A stretch of 64,000 nucleotides of DNA from the NCBI RefSeq assembly GCF_000717915.1, contig NZ_JOCX01000010.1, positions 213,204 to 277,203 of the forward strand, read 5' to 3'. Positions 17,357-25,326 of this stretch are shown here, one piece after another. Below the pieces are notes generated by a model. It was not told the origin of the DNA. It saw nothing but the letters and a program-made list of their open reading frames with translations, and ran no database searches. Position 1 is the stretch's first letter; every line of letters begins with the position of its first letter. Origin of the DNA: Streptomyces sp. NRRL S-244 (GTDB lineage: Bacteria; Actinomycetota; Actinomycetes; Streptomycetales; Streptomycetaceae). Made by a program: the position numbers and the translations under genes.

Positions 17357-18253
17357 TCAGCCCAGCAGCTGGCTCTGCAGGATCACCGTCTGGTGGAGGG
17401 GGAGGACCGGAGCCTGCCCCTTGCGGGTCTGCAGGACCAGGCCCTGGATGTCGCCCGACTGGACGCAGCCGAACCGCACCTGCTCGTCACCCACCGGCTT
17501 GGCCTCCTGGTAGAGCGTGACGTCATGGGCACTGCGCCAGGAAGGGCCCGAGGCCGCGCTGTCGCGGCCCAGGTCGTTGCGCTGGCTCCGCTTGACCTCG
17601 CTCCAGACCGGGTCGGCCTCCAGCACGGAGGCATGGGCCAGGCCTGTCGACATCGTGCAGCCCTTGAAGGCGTCAACGAACCCCGGCCCGTGGAAACGCA
17701 GCAGGTAGATGCGGGTGCGAGTGCCGTCCGGGGTGGTCCAGCCGCGGCCGGCGATCTGGCGCAGCCCCTCGTTCGCGAGCTGCGTCTTGAGCTTCTCCCG
17801 CTCGCCGGCCTGGTACTCCTCCAGGAAGGTGTCGACCGTGACCGCCCCGTCCTTCTCCAGCTTCAGCGTGGAGTCGGGGGTCGCACCGGCCGGTGCGGGG
17901 AGCAGCAGCTGGGGCAGACCGGCGTAGTGGATGCCGTCCGGGTTGTCCTCGGCGAACGGCAGCGCGGCGCCCGCCGGCAGCTGCGGCTTGGCCAGCGCCG
18001 GGTAGTTCCAGCGGCCGTCGTCCTTGGTGGACAGACCGGGGACGTCGGTGCGCTCGACGCGGGTGATCCCGTACGCGACCCCCGTGCCGACGGTCGCGAA
18101 GACGAGCGCGGCGGCGGTCCAGCGCAGCGCGGCGAACAGCTTGCGGCGGTCCTTGGGCGCGGGCGGCGCGGCCTCGGCGGGTGCCTGCTCCGGGGCGGCG
18201 ATCTCGACGGGTGCCTGCTCCGGGGCGGTCTCGGCGGTGTTCGGCTCGGTCAC
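17357..18253 (-). CDS. Membrane-anchored extracytoplasmic protein, third of a coupled trio
   Basis: 298 residues. An Ala/Pro/Glu-rich cytosolic part (1-40, with AxEQAP repeats) precedes a transmembrane helix (about 46-66, FAALRWTAAALVFATVGTGV) and an extracytoplasmic domain with two cysteines (FKGCTM, RFGCVQ). The GTG start overlaps the stop of the preceding gene by 4 bp (GTGA). I do not recognise a family. Overall build and the pattern of a C-terminal QL-type ending resemble the two genes before it. Confidence 0.82.
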   Translation of the reverse strand: MTEPNTAETAPEQAPVEIAAPEQAPAEAAPPAPKDRRKLFAALRWTAAALVFATVGTGVAYGITRVERTDVPGLSTKDDGRWNYPALAKPQLPAGAALPFAEDNPDGIHYAGLPQLLLPAPAGATPDSTLKLEKDGAVTVDTFLEEYQAGEREKLKTQLANEGLRQIAGRGWTTPDGTRTRIYLLRFHGPGFVDAFKGCTMSTGLAHASVLEADPVWSEVKRSQRNDLGRDSAASGPSWRSAHDVTLYQEAKPVGDEQVRFGCVQSGDIQGLVLQTRKGQAPVLPLHQTVILQSQLLG

Positions 18254-19122
18254 ACGGACTCCCCGGGGGACTTCAGGTGGTTCAGCTGCCGCTTGAAGAG
18301 GTCGGCGCCGTCGTTCGCGGAGAAGGGCTTCGGTCCGTACGTCCGGAAGGCCACGAGCACATCGCCCTGGAGGGCCACGCAGTCCATGGCGCCGATCTTG
18401 TCCTTGTCCTCCACCTTCTCCTTGCCGAGGGTCTCCAGTCCGCACGTGGCGTCCGGGAAGCCCTCGATCTTCGGAGCGTCGCGGTCGCCCCCGGTCAGCT
18501 CCAGGAGCTTCTTGCTGAACTCGGAGAACTTCGCGAGGGTCTGGGGATCGGCCTGGGTGAGGTGGATCTCCACCACGCGGCTCTCGCGGGCCTGCCGGTA
18601 GCTGCGTCCGGCCATGCCCTTGAGCTTGAGGTCGGCCAGCGCCTTGTCCCGTTCCGCCCGCTGGTCGCCGGACAGCCCGGAGCGCACGTCCTTGAGGGCC
18701 TGGAGCGCCTGCTCGCCCGACACGTAGAAGTCGTTGCCGTCCTCGTCGAGGTCGGGGCCGGGCTCGTAGCCGGACGGGAGCGGCAGCAGCTTGCCCGTCA
18801 GCTCGTTCGGCGGCACGGTCGGCGCCGGATCCGGCGTCCCGGTGGACCGGGGAGCGGCCTTCGCCGCGACCCAGTAGGGGGTCGGCGCGGTGCGGTCGGC
18901 ATCGGCGATCCGGCCGGCCCCCCAGAGGGCCCCGCCCGCGAGGACGGCGATGCCGACACCGCCCGCGATCAGCGCCGCGGTCCGGCGGCTGCGCACCGGG
19001 GACGCGGTGGCCGACGCCTCGGTCGGCCCGGGCACCTCGGTCGCCTGCGCCGGCTCCGTCGCCTGCGCCGGCTCCGTCGGCTCGGCCGTCACGGCCTCGG
19101 CGCCGTCCTGAGGGTCGCTCAC
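18250..19122 (-). CDS. Membrane-anchored extracytoplasmic protein, second of a coupled trio
   Basis: 290 residues: a Thr/Glu/Ala-rich cytosolic part with a PAQATE repeat (1-44), a transmembrane helix (about 50-70) and an outer domain that is strongly charged and helical (DQRAERDKALADLKLKG), with two cysteines (ATCGL, MDCVAL). The GTG start overlaps the stop of the first gene by 4 bp, so expression is translationally coupled. The family is unknown. Confidence 0.82.
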   Translation of the reverse strand: MSDPQDGAEAVTAEPTEPAQATEPAQATEVPGPTEASATASPVRSRRTAALIAGGVGIAVLAGGALWGAGRIADADRTAPTPYWVAAKAAPRSTGTPDPAPTVPPNELTGKLLPLPSGYEPGPDLDEDGNDFYVSGEQALQALKDVRSGLSGDQRAERDKALADLKLKGMAGRSYRQARESRVVEIHLTQADPQTLAKFSEFSKKLLELTGGDRDAPKIEGFPDATCGLETLGKEKVEDKDKIGAMDCVALQGDVLVAFRTYGPKPFSANDGADLFKRQLNHLKSPGESV

Positions 19123-19892
19123 AGCCGCTCCCACTGTCGCTTGGCGATCTCGACGACCTCGTTCTCGTCGACGACGCCCCGGTTGTTCATGTATTCGAGC
19201 TCCATGACGACGTCGCCGCGCCGGGCGATGACCCGGGCCGACTTCGTCGGGAGGTAACCCGCCGTCTCGCGCTGCGCCGAATCCACCCAGAGGTGGCCGA
19301 AGTCGGCGGGCACGCCGGGCAGGTCCTTGCCCGGGTTGCCCGCGTACTCCTTCTCGTTCATGTAGCTGTGGGCGTGCTGGTACCAGTCGGCGCCGGAGCG
19401 GTCGCGGTACTGGAAGAGCCGGATCTTGACGAAGTTCCGGTCGTCCTGTGCCCACTCCCGCGCGGCGATCCGCCGCACGGAGTGGCCGATCTGGCCGGAC
19501 AGGCCGCCGCCCGGCTTCTTGTAGTAGTCCGCCGAGAACTCGTCCGGGGACAGGGTCCCCGAGTACCGGACCTCCGCCCCGGACGGGGCTTCGACCAGGA
19601 GCTTCGTCAGGGCGTCGTCCGTCGCGTGCCAGCGGCCGGCGTTGATGGTGCGGGTGCTCGTCGACCCGTTCGGAGCCTGCGGCTTCGGCTGGTCGATCGT
19701 CTGCTGCGCCAGCGGCGGCAGTGGCGTGGGCTCGCGGTCGTACTGGATCGCGTAGCCCGTGACCGTGCCCGCGAGGGTGCCGAGTACGACGGCGCCGGCG
19801 ATCAGGAAGACCGTACGGCGGCCGGCGCGCGGGCGGCGGGCTGCGGTCTCCTCCCCTTCCGGCTGCGCGGGAAGGGTCTGTTCGTGTTCCAA
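19119..19892 (-). CDS. Membrane-anchored extracytoplasmic protein, first of a coupled trio
   Basis: 257 residues. The frame is open upstream, but the TTG at 19890-19892 is chosen because GGGGGA lies 5 nt before it and the upstream part is not protein-like. A short basic cytosolic part (RRPRAGRR) precedes a transmembrane helix (about 29-50) and an outer domain with many Tyr, Asp and Arg residues. It is the first gene of a three-gene unit in which each junction is a 4-bp GTGA overlap. The three chains share size and topology, so they may be distant paralogues that form one complex. That is inference. Confidence 0.8.
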   Translation of the reverse strand: MEHEQTLPAQPEGEETAARRPRAGRRTVFLIAGAVVLGTLAGTVTGYAIQYDREPTPLPPLAQQTIDQPKPQAPNGSTSTRTINAGRWHATDDALTKLLVEAPSGAEVRYSGTLSPDEFSADYYKKPGGGLSGQIGHSVRRIAAREWAQDDRNFVKIRLFQYRDRSGADWYQHAHSYMNEKEYAGNPGKDLPGVPADFGHLWVDSAQRETAGYLPTKSARVIARRGDVVMELEYMNNRGVVDENEVVEIAKRQWERL

Positions 19893-20026
19893 GGAAGTCC
19901 CCCACAGGACATGAGGCACCGGGTGAGTACCCGTGCACAGCCATGACCTGTACAGAAGGGGGGTGGTTGTAGATGCGCCGATCACATTCTTATCTCGGCC
20001 TTACCTCGGCCCGTGATCGGTGCGTC

Positions 20027-20302
20027 TCAGTCGTCGTGACGGTCCTCGTGACGCCGTTTTCCGTCCAGTTCGTCCCACCACTCGTCGGACTTCGGGTCGC
20101 CCGAGGGGTCGTCCCACCAGCGGTCCTCCGGGCCGCGCCGGTTCGCGATCATGGCGGCGACCGGCGGGATGACCATGGCGACCACGCACAGGGCCACGGC
20201 CGCCTCGACCGAGAACAGCCGCACGAAGGACCAGGCGGATACGAAGAGGAAGATGCATCCGCCCATGAGGACGAAGTAGGCGCGGCGCCGCCGGGCGTAC
20301 AT
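20027..20302 (-). CDS. DUF3099 small membrane protein
   Basis: 91 residues with two hydrophobic helices (about 8-27 and 33-52) and a charged, Trp- and Asp-rich cytosolic tail (DRWWDDPSGDPKSDEWWDEL). It fits DUF3099, of unknown function. The ATG at 20300-20302 lies 6 nt from TACCCT (20309-20314), a leaderless arrangement; the GGAGG touching the ATG is too close to act as a ribosome site. Confidence 0.82.
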   Translation of the reverse strand: MYARRRRAYFVLMGGCIFLFVSAWSFVRLFSVEAAVALCVVAMVIPPVAAMIANRRGPEDRWWDDPSGDPKSDEWWDELDGKRRHEDRHDD

Positions 20303-20335
20303 GCCTCCAGGGTAGAGCCGGGAGGCGGACGGCGC

Positions 20336-20388
20336 GAAGGGCCGCACCCCGTTCCAGTGGCGTCCAACCCCCTGGGGTGCGGCCCTTC
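20336..20388 (-). terminator. Terminator of the sulfurtransferase-DUF1416 operon
   Basis: Perfect 15-bp arms (20336-20350 and 20374-20388) separated by 23 nt lie 26 bp downstream of the DUF1416 stop and upstream of the DUF3099 gene. Confidence 0.8.
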
Positions 20389-20413
20389 GGCCGGTCATTC
20401 AGGCGTGCGGTGC

Positions 20414-20704
20414 TCAGACCGCGATCGCCACGTCCGTCACGCCGCCGGCCTCGGCCACGACCACGGCGCGGTCCGCCTGGGCGCCGGGAACCAGCGCGCG
20501 CAGGGTCCACGTGCCGGTCGCCGCGTAGAAGCGGAACTGGCCGGTCGCCGAGGTCGGGACCTCGGCCGTGAACTCGCCGGTCGAGTCGAGCAGGCGCACG
20601 TACCCGACGATGGGCTCGCCGTCCTTGGTCACCTGGCCCTGGATGGCGGTCTCACCGGGCTTGAGCGTGGCGAGGTCGGGCCCGCCGGTCTGTGCTCCAC
20701 ACAT
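20414..20704 (-). CDS. DUF1416 (SseC-like) protein, partner of the sulfurtransferase
   Basis: 96 residues with a short N-terminal MCGAQ motif and a beta-rich Ig-like body (IQGQVTKDGEPIVGYVRL). This is the SseC family that sits next to CysA-type sulfurtransferases in mycobacteria. A role in sulfur transfer is assumed from context; the single N-terminal Cys is a candidate sulfur acceptor. The ATG has AGGACAG upstream. It lies 57 bp behind the sulfurtransferase gene. Confidence 0.88.
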   Translation of the reverse strand: MCGAQTGGPDLATLKPGETAIQGQVTKDGEPIVGYVRLLDSTGEFTAEVPTSATGQFRFYAATGTWTLRALVPGAQADRAVVVAEAGGVTDVAIAV

Positions 20705-20761
20705 GTTCTCTGTCCTGTCCTAGAGGTCGTACTGCCTACGGGCGTCGCGTACCCGGGGGAA

Positions 20762-21607
20762 CTACTTGTTGGCGCCGAGCTCGATCGGCACGCCGACCAG
20801 GGAGCCGTACTCGGTCCAGGAGCCGTCGTAGTTCTTGACGTTCTGCTGGCCCAGGAGCTCGTGCAGCACGAACCAGGTCAGCGCGGAGCGCTCACCGATG
20901 CGGCAGTACGCGATGGTGTCCTTCGACAGGTCGACCTGCTCGGCCTGGTAGAGGGCGGTCAGCTCCTCGTCGGACTTGAACGTGCCGTCGTCGTTGGCGT
21001 TCTTCGACCACGGGATGTTGCGGGCGCTCGGCACGTGGCCGGGGCGCTGCGACTGCTCCTGCGGGAGGTGGGCCGGGGCGAGCAGCTTGCCGGAGAACTC
21101 GTCGGGCGAGCGGACGTCGACCAGGTTCTGGACGCCGATCGCGGACACGACGTCGTCGCGGAAGGCGCGGATCGAGGCGTCCTGCGGCTGGGCCTTGTAC
21201 TGGGTGGCCGGGCGGCTCGGGACCTCGGTGCCGTCGACCAGGTCGCGGGAGTCGAGCTCCCACTTCTTGCGGCCGCCGTCGAGGAGGCGGACGTTCTGGT
21301 GGCCGTACAGCTTGAAGTACCAGTAGGCGTAGGAGGCGAACCAGTTGTTGTTGCCGCCGTAGAGGACGACCGTGTCCTCGTTGGAGATGCCCTTGGCGGA
21401 GAGGAGCTTCTCGAAGCCCTCCTGGTCCACGAAGTCGCGGCGGACCGGGTCCTGGAGGTCCTGCTTCCAGTCGATCCGGACGGCGTTGGTGATGTGGTTC
21501 TTGTCGTAGGCGGACGTGTCCTCGTCCACCTCGACGATGACGACGTCGGCGTCGTTCAGGTGGGCCTCGACCCAGTCGGCGTCTACGAGGACGTCGCTGC
21601 GGCTCAT
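20762..21607 (-). CDS. Thiosulfate sulfurtransferase (two rhodanese domains)
   Basis: 281 residues in two rhodanese domains. Only the C-terminal one is active, with the catalytic Cys in YCRIGERSAL near residue 235; the N-terminal domain has lost its Cys. It transfers sulfane sulfur from thiosulfate to thiol acceptors in the cytosol. GGAGGAGA lies upstream of the ATG at 21607. A cysteine-containing leader peptide is encoded about 245 bp upstream, and DUF1416 follows. The same pair is found as cysA2-sseC2 in M. tuberculosis. Confidence 0.93.
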   Translation of the reverse strand: MSRSDVLVDADWVEAHLNDADVVIVEVDEDTSAYDKNHITNAVRIDWKQDLQDPVRRDFVDQEGFEKLLSAKGISNEDTVVLYGGNNNWFASYAYWYFKLYGHQNVRLLDGGRKKWELDSRDLVDGTEVPSRPATQYKAQPQDASIRAFRDDVVSAIGVQNLVDVRSPDEFSGKLLAPAHLPQEQSQRPGHVPSARNIPWSKNANDDGTFKSDEELTALYQAEQVDLSKDTIAYCRIGERSALTWFVLHELLGQQNVKNYDGSWTEYGSLVGVPIELGANK

Positions 21608-21671
21608 GGTGATCTCCTCCGGGGCAGTGTGCGGCGGGGCGTGCTGTGCAGGTGCAGGTGGCGCGGGGCGG

Positions 21672-21725
21672 TCTGCGGGTTCTGCAGGTTCTGCGGATTC
21701 AGCGGATTCAGCGGATTCTGCTGGT
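21672..21725 (-). repeat. Six 9-nt units in the sulfurtransferase leader
   Basis: Six consecutive 9-nt units on the plus strand are variants of TCTGCGGAT (TCTGCGGGT, TCTGCAGGT, TCTGCGGAT, TCAGCGGAT twice, TCTGCTGGT). They lie between the leader peptide and the sulfurtransferase start, in the 5' leader of the mRNA. They could separate the leader ORF from the gene or take part in RNA structure. Confidence 0.75.
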
Positions 21726-21852
21726 GCGTACCGCGGCGGGCGGCTCCCCCGGGCACTGCGCGGGGAGGCGTCAGTGGGCAGGAGGGGGCGGCTGCGGTGC
21801 GGTCACGCGGGAAGGACGGTCGTCCGGCTGATGGAGCGGAAGCGCTCACAGG

Positions 21853-21942
21853 TCACATGGATCGACAGAGCATGGCGGCGACGCGACACAGGTCTACTGC
21901 CCGTCGCTTCGTGAGGTCCGCCTGCTGATGCTTCATAGCCAT
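21853..21942 (-). CDS. Cysteine-containing leader peptide upstream of sulfur genes
   Basis: A 29-codon frame (or 27 from the second ATG at 21934-21936) encodes a basic peptide with two cysteines in LCR contexts (DLCRVAAMLCRS). Both Cys codons are TGT, the rare choice in this genome. Short leader peptides with a repeated LCR-type motif precede many Streptomyces cysteine and sulfur genes and are thought to sense cysteinyl-tRNA supply by ribosome stalling. A good promoter ends 2 nt before the first ATG, and transcription would begin near the second ATG, so the peptide would be made from a leaderless mRNA. Confidence 0.75.
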   Translation of the reverse strand: MAMKHQQADLTKRRAVDLCRVAAMLCRSM

Positions 21943-21944
21943 GG

Positions 21945-21974
21945 ATCGTAGGGACGAATCGGCCGCCCTGTCAC
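21945..21974 (-). promoter_or_regulatory. Promoter of the leader peptide and sulfurtransferase
   Basis: On the minus strand a -35 GTGACA (21974-21969) and a -10 TACGAT (21950-21945) are separated by 18 nt, five of six bases matching at -35. The expected start point is at about 21938, next to the second ATG of the leader ORF. Confidence 0.65.
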
Positions 21975-22023
21975 CGGTGTGTCATATTCCGAGACAGGAT
22001 CGTCCGAATGGCGGGACGCACAT

Positions 22024-22057
22024 GCCCCCGGACGGCTGCCGCACCGCCTCCGGGGGC
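22024..22057 (-). terminator. Terminator of the LmeA-like gene
   Basis: Arms GCCCCCGGA (22024-22032) and TCCGGGGGC (22049-22057) form a 9-bp stem with a 16-nt loop, 42 bp after the LmeA-like stop and upstream of the leader-peptide promoter. Confidence 0.65.
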
Positions 22058-22098
22058 CTTCGTACGGCCCACCCTTCTGCGGGTCGGACCGCGGCGTC

Positions 22099-22809
22099 TC
22101 ACGATCCGGCCAGCACCACGTCCGTGCCGCTCAGCGTGAGGTGTACGCCGGACTCGTCCGAGGTCAGCGTGGTCAGCTTGAGCCCGGACGGGAGGCCGCT
22201 GTCGAGACGGCGGTCGAAGTCGGTCTTCTTGCGGACCGCGCCCTCGATCCCGGGCAGCCCCGCGCCCGGTATCTCGTCGGCCCGGACGCGGACCATCTTG
22301 CCGCCGCCGGGGGCGTCCACGAGCGTGACCGTCGACACCACGCTGGGGGCGAGCTTCTTGCCGAGGACCTCCACGGCCGCCGTCACCTTCACCTTGCCGG
22401 GCGCCCCGCCGTACGTGACCGTCACGCCGGTCTGCGAGGCCTCCGTGAGGTCGCGGTACGTGACGAGGGCCGTGCCCTCGGCCCGCTTCGCGGTACCCCC
22501 GCTGTAGTCCCCGTTCAGCTTCACGCTGCGGAAGCTGGCGTCGAGCTCCGAGAGACGCGTCTTGCGTCCGTCCGACACGGCCTCCACGTCCTTGAGCCTC
22601 ACGTCGACGCGGTCGAGGTCGTGGCTGAGCGCCTGGGTCAGGAACGGGAACCCCTGGATGTCCACCTCCGTGGACCCCGCGAGCCCCTGGCGGGCCTGGA
22701 TGCGCTCGGCCAGCCTGTTCTCGGCGTAGTTCACCGCCCAGCGGTCGGCGCCGGCGAACAGCGCCCCCAGCACCACTCCGATGATCACAACGACGCGCAG
22801 GAACCGCAC
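22099..22809 (-). CDS. LmeA-like phospholipid-binding protein (DUF2993)
   Basis: 236 residues with one N-terminal signal-anchor helix (residues 1-22), then a DUF2993 domain predicted to form a lipid-binding beta-alpha tubular fold outside the membrane. The mycobacterial relative LmeA binds phospholipids and supports lipomannan maturation. The GTG start has GGGAGGGG upstream. An LmeA-type gene next to a CysA-type sulfurtransferase also occurs in M. tuberculosis (Rv0817c and Rv0815c), so the order is old. Confidence 0.85.
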   Translation of the reverse strand: MRFLRVVVIIGVVLGALFAGADRWAVNYAENRLAERIQARQGLAGSTEVDIQGFPFLTQALSHDLDRVDVRLKDVEAVSDGRKTRLSELDASFRSVKLNGDYSGGTAKRAEGTALVTYRDLTEASQTGVTVTYGGAPGKVKVTAAVEVLGKKLAPSVVSTVTLVDAPGGGKMVRVRADEIPGAGLPGIEGAVRKKTDFDRRLDSGLPSGLKLTTLTSDESGVHLTLSGTDVVLAGS

Positions 22810-22915
22810 GTGCCCCTCCCCCTGTAGACCGGTACGTGCGTTCTAGTTGACCATGGCCGGCCGTACGGAGGCCGTCAGGCCCGGAGTCGGGCCCGGCGGC
22901 GGGCAACGACTGCGG

Positions 22916-22961
22916 GCCTGACGGAGGGGCCTGACGGAGGGGCCTGCCGGGGCCTGCCGGG
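22916..22961. repeat. Short direct repeats between two genes
   Basis: Units of GCCTGACGGAGGG (two copies) and GCCTGCCGGGG (about two copies) follow each other downstream of the repeat-rich membrane protein gene. The stretch can also fold, so it may contribute to termination. Confidence 0.6.
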
Positions 22962-22982
22962 GGGCCCGGCGGAGGCCCTGCC

Positions 22983-24833
22983 TCAGCCGACCACCCGGCC
23001 GATCAGGTAGACGGCGGGAGCGGCGGCCGCCAGCGGCAGCGCGACACCGGCCGTCATGTGGACGAACTTGGACGGGTAGTCGTACGCGGCCACCCGCAGC
23101 CCGATCAGCGCGCACACCCCGGCGGCCAGGCCGAGCAGCGCCCCGCCGACCCCGACGGAGGTCAGCCCGCCGACGGCGATGCCGGCTCCGGTGGCGGCGG
23201 CCAGCGAGACCCCGACGGAGGCCGGGGTCGGCAGCGGCAGCGCGCGGGTGAAGACGGCGACCGCGACGGCCGCGGCTCCGACGCTGACGGCGGCGGGGTC
23301 GGCGGCCAGGTAGCCGGCGCAGACGATGGCGAGCGCGGCGGAGGCCACGGAGGCCATCAGCCCGTACATCCGCTCGTCGGGGTCGGCGTGGCTGCGCAGC
23401 TGGAGGACCAGCGTGAGCAGCACCCAGGCGCCGAGGGTGCCGATGATCGCGCCGGGGCCGTACGTGTCGTCCACGGCCAGCACGGCCGCGTCGGCGACGA
23501 GGGCTCCGAGGAAGGCGAGGGCGATGCCTTGCCGGGCGGGCCACATGCCGTTGAGCCGGAACCAGCCGGCCGCGGTGAGCCCCTGGAGGACGATCAGCGG
23601 CGCGAGGAGACCGAGGTCCCCGACGGCGGCGGCACCGGCCATCAGCAGCCCGAGCGCGGCGGTCAGTATGGCCGGCTGCGGCCCGGGATCGATGATCGGC
23701 GACCGCCCCTCGGCGCGCGCCTGGGCAGGATCCACGGCCCGCAGGGTGTTCCCCCCGAGGGTGGGCGGAGAGTACGCGGCATCCTCGCCCTCGGCGCCGC
23801 CGGGAGCCGCGGGAGCGACGGCCGGGGCGGCGGCGGCCGGCTCCGCGGAGCCGGGGCCGGTGCCGGGGCCGGGGTACGGCGGCAGGTACGCGGTCTCCGC
23901 CGCTCCGGCGGCCCCCTGCGGGTCGGCCGCGGCCGGGCCCGGGTAGGGCGGCAGGAAGGCGGTCTGCTCGGCGGCGCCGCCGCCCGTCGGGGCGGCGGCC
24001 TGCGGCGGGAGATAGGCGGTCTGCTCGGCGGCGGACCCCTCGGCCCAGGCCGCGCCGGAGCCGCTCTGCGCCCAGTCGGCGGCAGGGGCGGCGACCGGGG
24101 CCTGGGCGGCAGGCGCCTCGTCCCGGAACCACCCCTCGGGAACCACGGGCTGCGCCTGCGCCTCGGCCGGGGCGAGGCCGGGGTAGGACGGCGGGTAAGC
24201 GGTCACGGCCGCAGCGGCGGAGCCCTGCGGCTCGGCCCCGCCCGGGACGGGGTAGGGCGGCAGGTACGCGGTCTCGGCGGCCGCGGAGGCGGAGGCGGGC
24301 CCCACGCCCGCGGCGGAACCCGGGTACGGCGTACCGGCGGCCGGCTGCGGCGCGGCCGGGCCCGGGTACGGCGGGAGGAAGGCCGTCTGGTCGGCGGCGT
24401 CGGCTGCCGGGGCGGCGCTCTGGGGCGGGAGGTAGGCCGTCTGCTCCGCGGCGGAGCCCTCGGTCCACGCCCCGCCGCTCGCCGCCCATCCCGCGGCGGG
24501 CGGCTCCTCCCGTACGCCGCTCGGCTGCCAGTCGGCCGCGGGGGCCTCGTCGCGGAACCAGCCCTCGGGGGCGACCGGCTGCGCGGGCTGCGGCTGGTAC
24601 GCGGGCTGCTCGGCCCCGGCGCCGGAGGCCTCCGGCTGGGGCCAGCCCTGCGGCTGGGCCGGGGCCTCGTCGCGGAACCAGCCCTCCGGCGCCACCGGCT
24701 GGCCCGGCAGCGCGCCCAGCGGCGGCTGCACCGGCTGGTAGCCGGTTTCCCAGGTGTCCGCCTGCCAGGTCTGGGTCCCGTACGGGTCCTCCTGCCGGCG
24801 CTGCTGCTGCTGTTGTTCCTCGGGAGTGCTCAT
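22983..24833 (-). CDS. Repeat-rich N-terminal domain fused to a polytopic membrane domain
   Basis: 616 residues. Residues 1-370 are cytosolic low-complexity sequence (polyQ at 7-11) built from repeated short motifs. VxPEGWFRDEAPA occurs near 47, 87 and 229; QTAYLPPQ near 131 and 271; QTAFLPPYPGP near 149 and 290; ETAYLPPYP near 187 and 313. Thus a block of about 100-115 residues has been duplicated. Residues 385-616 contain about eight hydrophobic helices. I do not recognise a family. The regularly spaced TA(Y/F)LPP motifs could be docking or phosphorylation sites. The ATG at 24833 lies 10 bp after the MoaD/ThiS-like stop, in the same operon. Confidence 0.85.
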   Translation of the reverse strand: MSTPEEQQQQQRRQEDPYGTQTWQADTWETGYQPVQPPLGALPGQPVAPEGWFRDEAPAQPQGWPQPEASGAGAEQPAYQPQPAQPVAPEGWFRDEAPAADWQPSGVREEPPAAGWAASGGAWTEGSAAEQTAYLPPQSAAPAADAADQTAFLPPYPGPAAPQPAAGTPYPGSAAGVGPASASAAAETAYLPPYPVPGGAEPQGSAAAAVTAYPPSYPGLAPAEAQAQPVVPEGWFRDEAPAAQAPVAAPAADWAQSGSGAAWAEGSAAEQTAYLPPQAAAPTGGGAAEQTAFLPPYPGPAAADPQGAAGAAETAYLPPYPGPGTGPGSAEPAAAAPAVAPAAPGGAEGEDAAYSPPTLGGNTLRAVDPAQARAEGRSPIIDPGPQPAILTAALGLLMAGAAAVGDLGLLAPLIVLQGLTAAGWFRLNGMWPARQGIALAFLGALVADAAVLAVDDTYGPGAIIGTLGAWVLLTLVLQLRSHADPDERMYGLMASVASAALAIVCAGYLAADPAAVSVGAAAVAVAVFTRALPLPTPASVGVSLAAATGAGIAVGGLTSVGVGGALLGLAAGVCALIGLRVAAYDYPSKFVHMTAGVALPLAAAAPAVYLIGRVVG

Positions 24834-24843
24834 CGGTTTCCGC

Positions 24844-25098
24844 TCACCCGCCCGCGAACGGCGGGAGCACCTCGACGGTGCCCCCCTCGGTCAGCGGAAC
24901 GGCATCGTGCGGGCGCTTGCCCACGGGCTCTTCGTTCACGAGGAAGGAGCAGCGCTGCAGGACCCGGGTCAGCTCACCGGGGTGGCGTTCCCGCACGGCG
25001 TCGAGCGCCTCGGCCAGTGTCCGCGCCGAGTACGGCTCCTCCGCCGTCTTGGCCGCGGCCTTGGCCGCCGCCCAGTAGCGGATGGTTCCGGTTGCCAC
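24844..25098 (-). CDS. MoaD/ThiS-family sulfur carrier protein
   Basis: 84 residues with a ubiquitin-like fold. It ends in Gly-Gly (PPFAGG), which is adenylated and thiocarboxylated in this family to deliver sulfur for molybdopterin or thiazole synthesis. The GTG at 25096-25098 is preferred because GGAGC lies 4-5 nt upstream; a longer frame with an ATG exists. No moaE, thiG or activating enzyme is nearby, so the acceptor pathway is unclear. It is the first gene of a unit with the repeat-rich membrane protein. Confidence 0.85.
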   Translation of the reverse strand: MATGTIRYWAAAKAAAKTAEEPYSARTLAEALDAVRERHPGELTRVLQRCSFLVNEEPVGKRPHDAVPLTEGGTVEVLPPFAGG

Positions 25099-25326
25099 TG
25101 CAGCTCCTATCGTCGGCTCTCTACCGTCGGCCTCCATGATGAACCCTCCGGCCCCCGGTTCCGGTGTGCCTCCGCACGCCCCGCATGCGCCCGGGCAGCC
25201 TCCCGTACATCCATCGATCCGGTGAAACCGGGGCATACGCTGGTCATGAGGGTGGCAGGAACCACAGGAGCCAGAGAGGCCGATGCCTCGGCCACGCAGC
25301 GACGGGTGGGCTATTCTGCTGGCGAG

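Noticed and set aside
19893..20026. A WhiG-type promoter before the membrane-protein trio
   Set aside because: A GCCGAGATAA stretch is close to GCCGATAA but has two extra bases and no fitting -35.
21604..21849. An 81-codon minus frame between leader peptide and sulfurtransferase
   Set aside because: Its sequence is biased by the 9-nt repeats, it overlaps the sulfurtransferase start and has no ribosome site.
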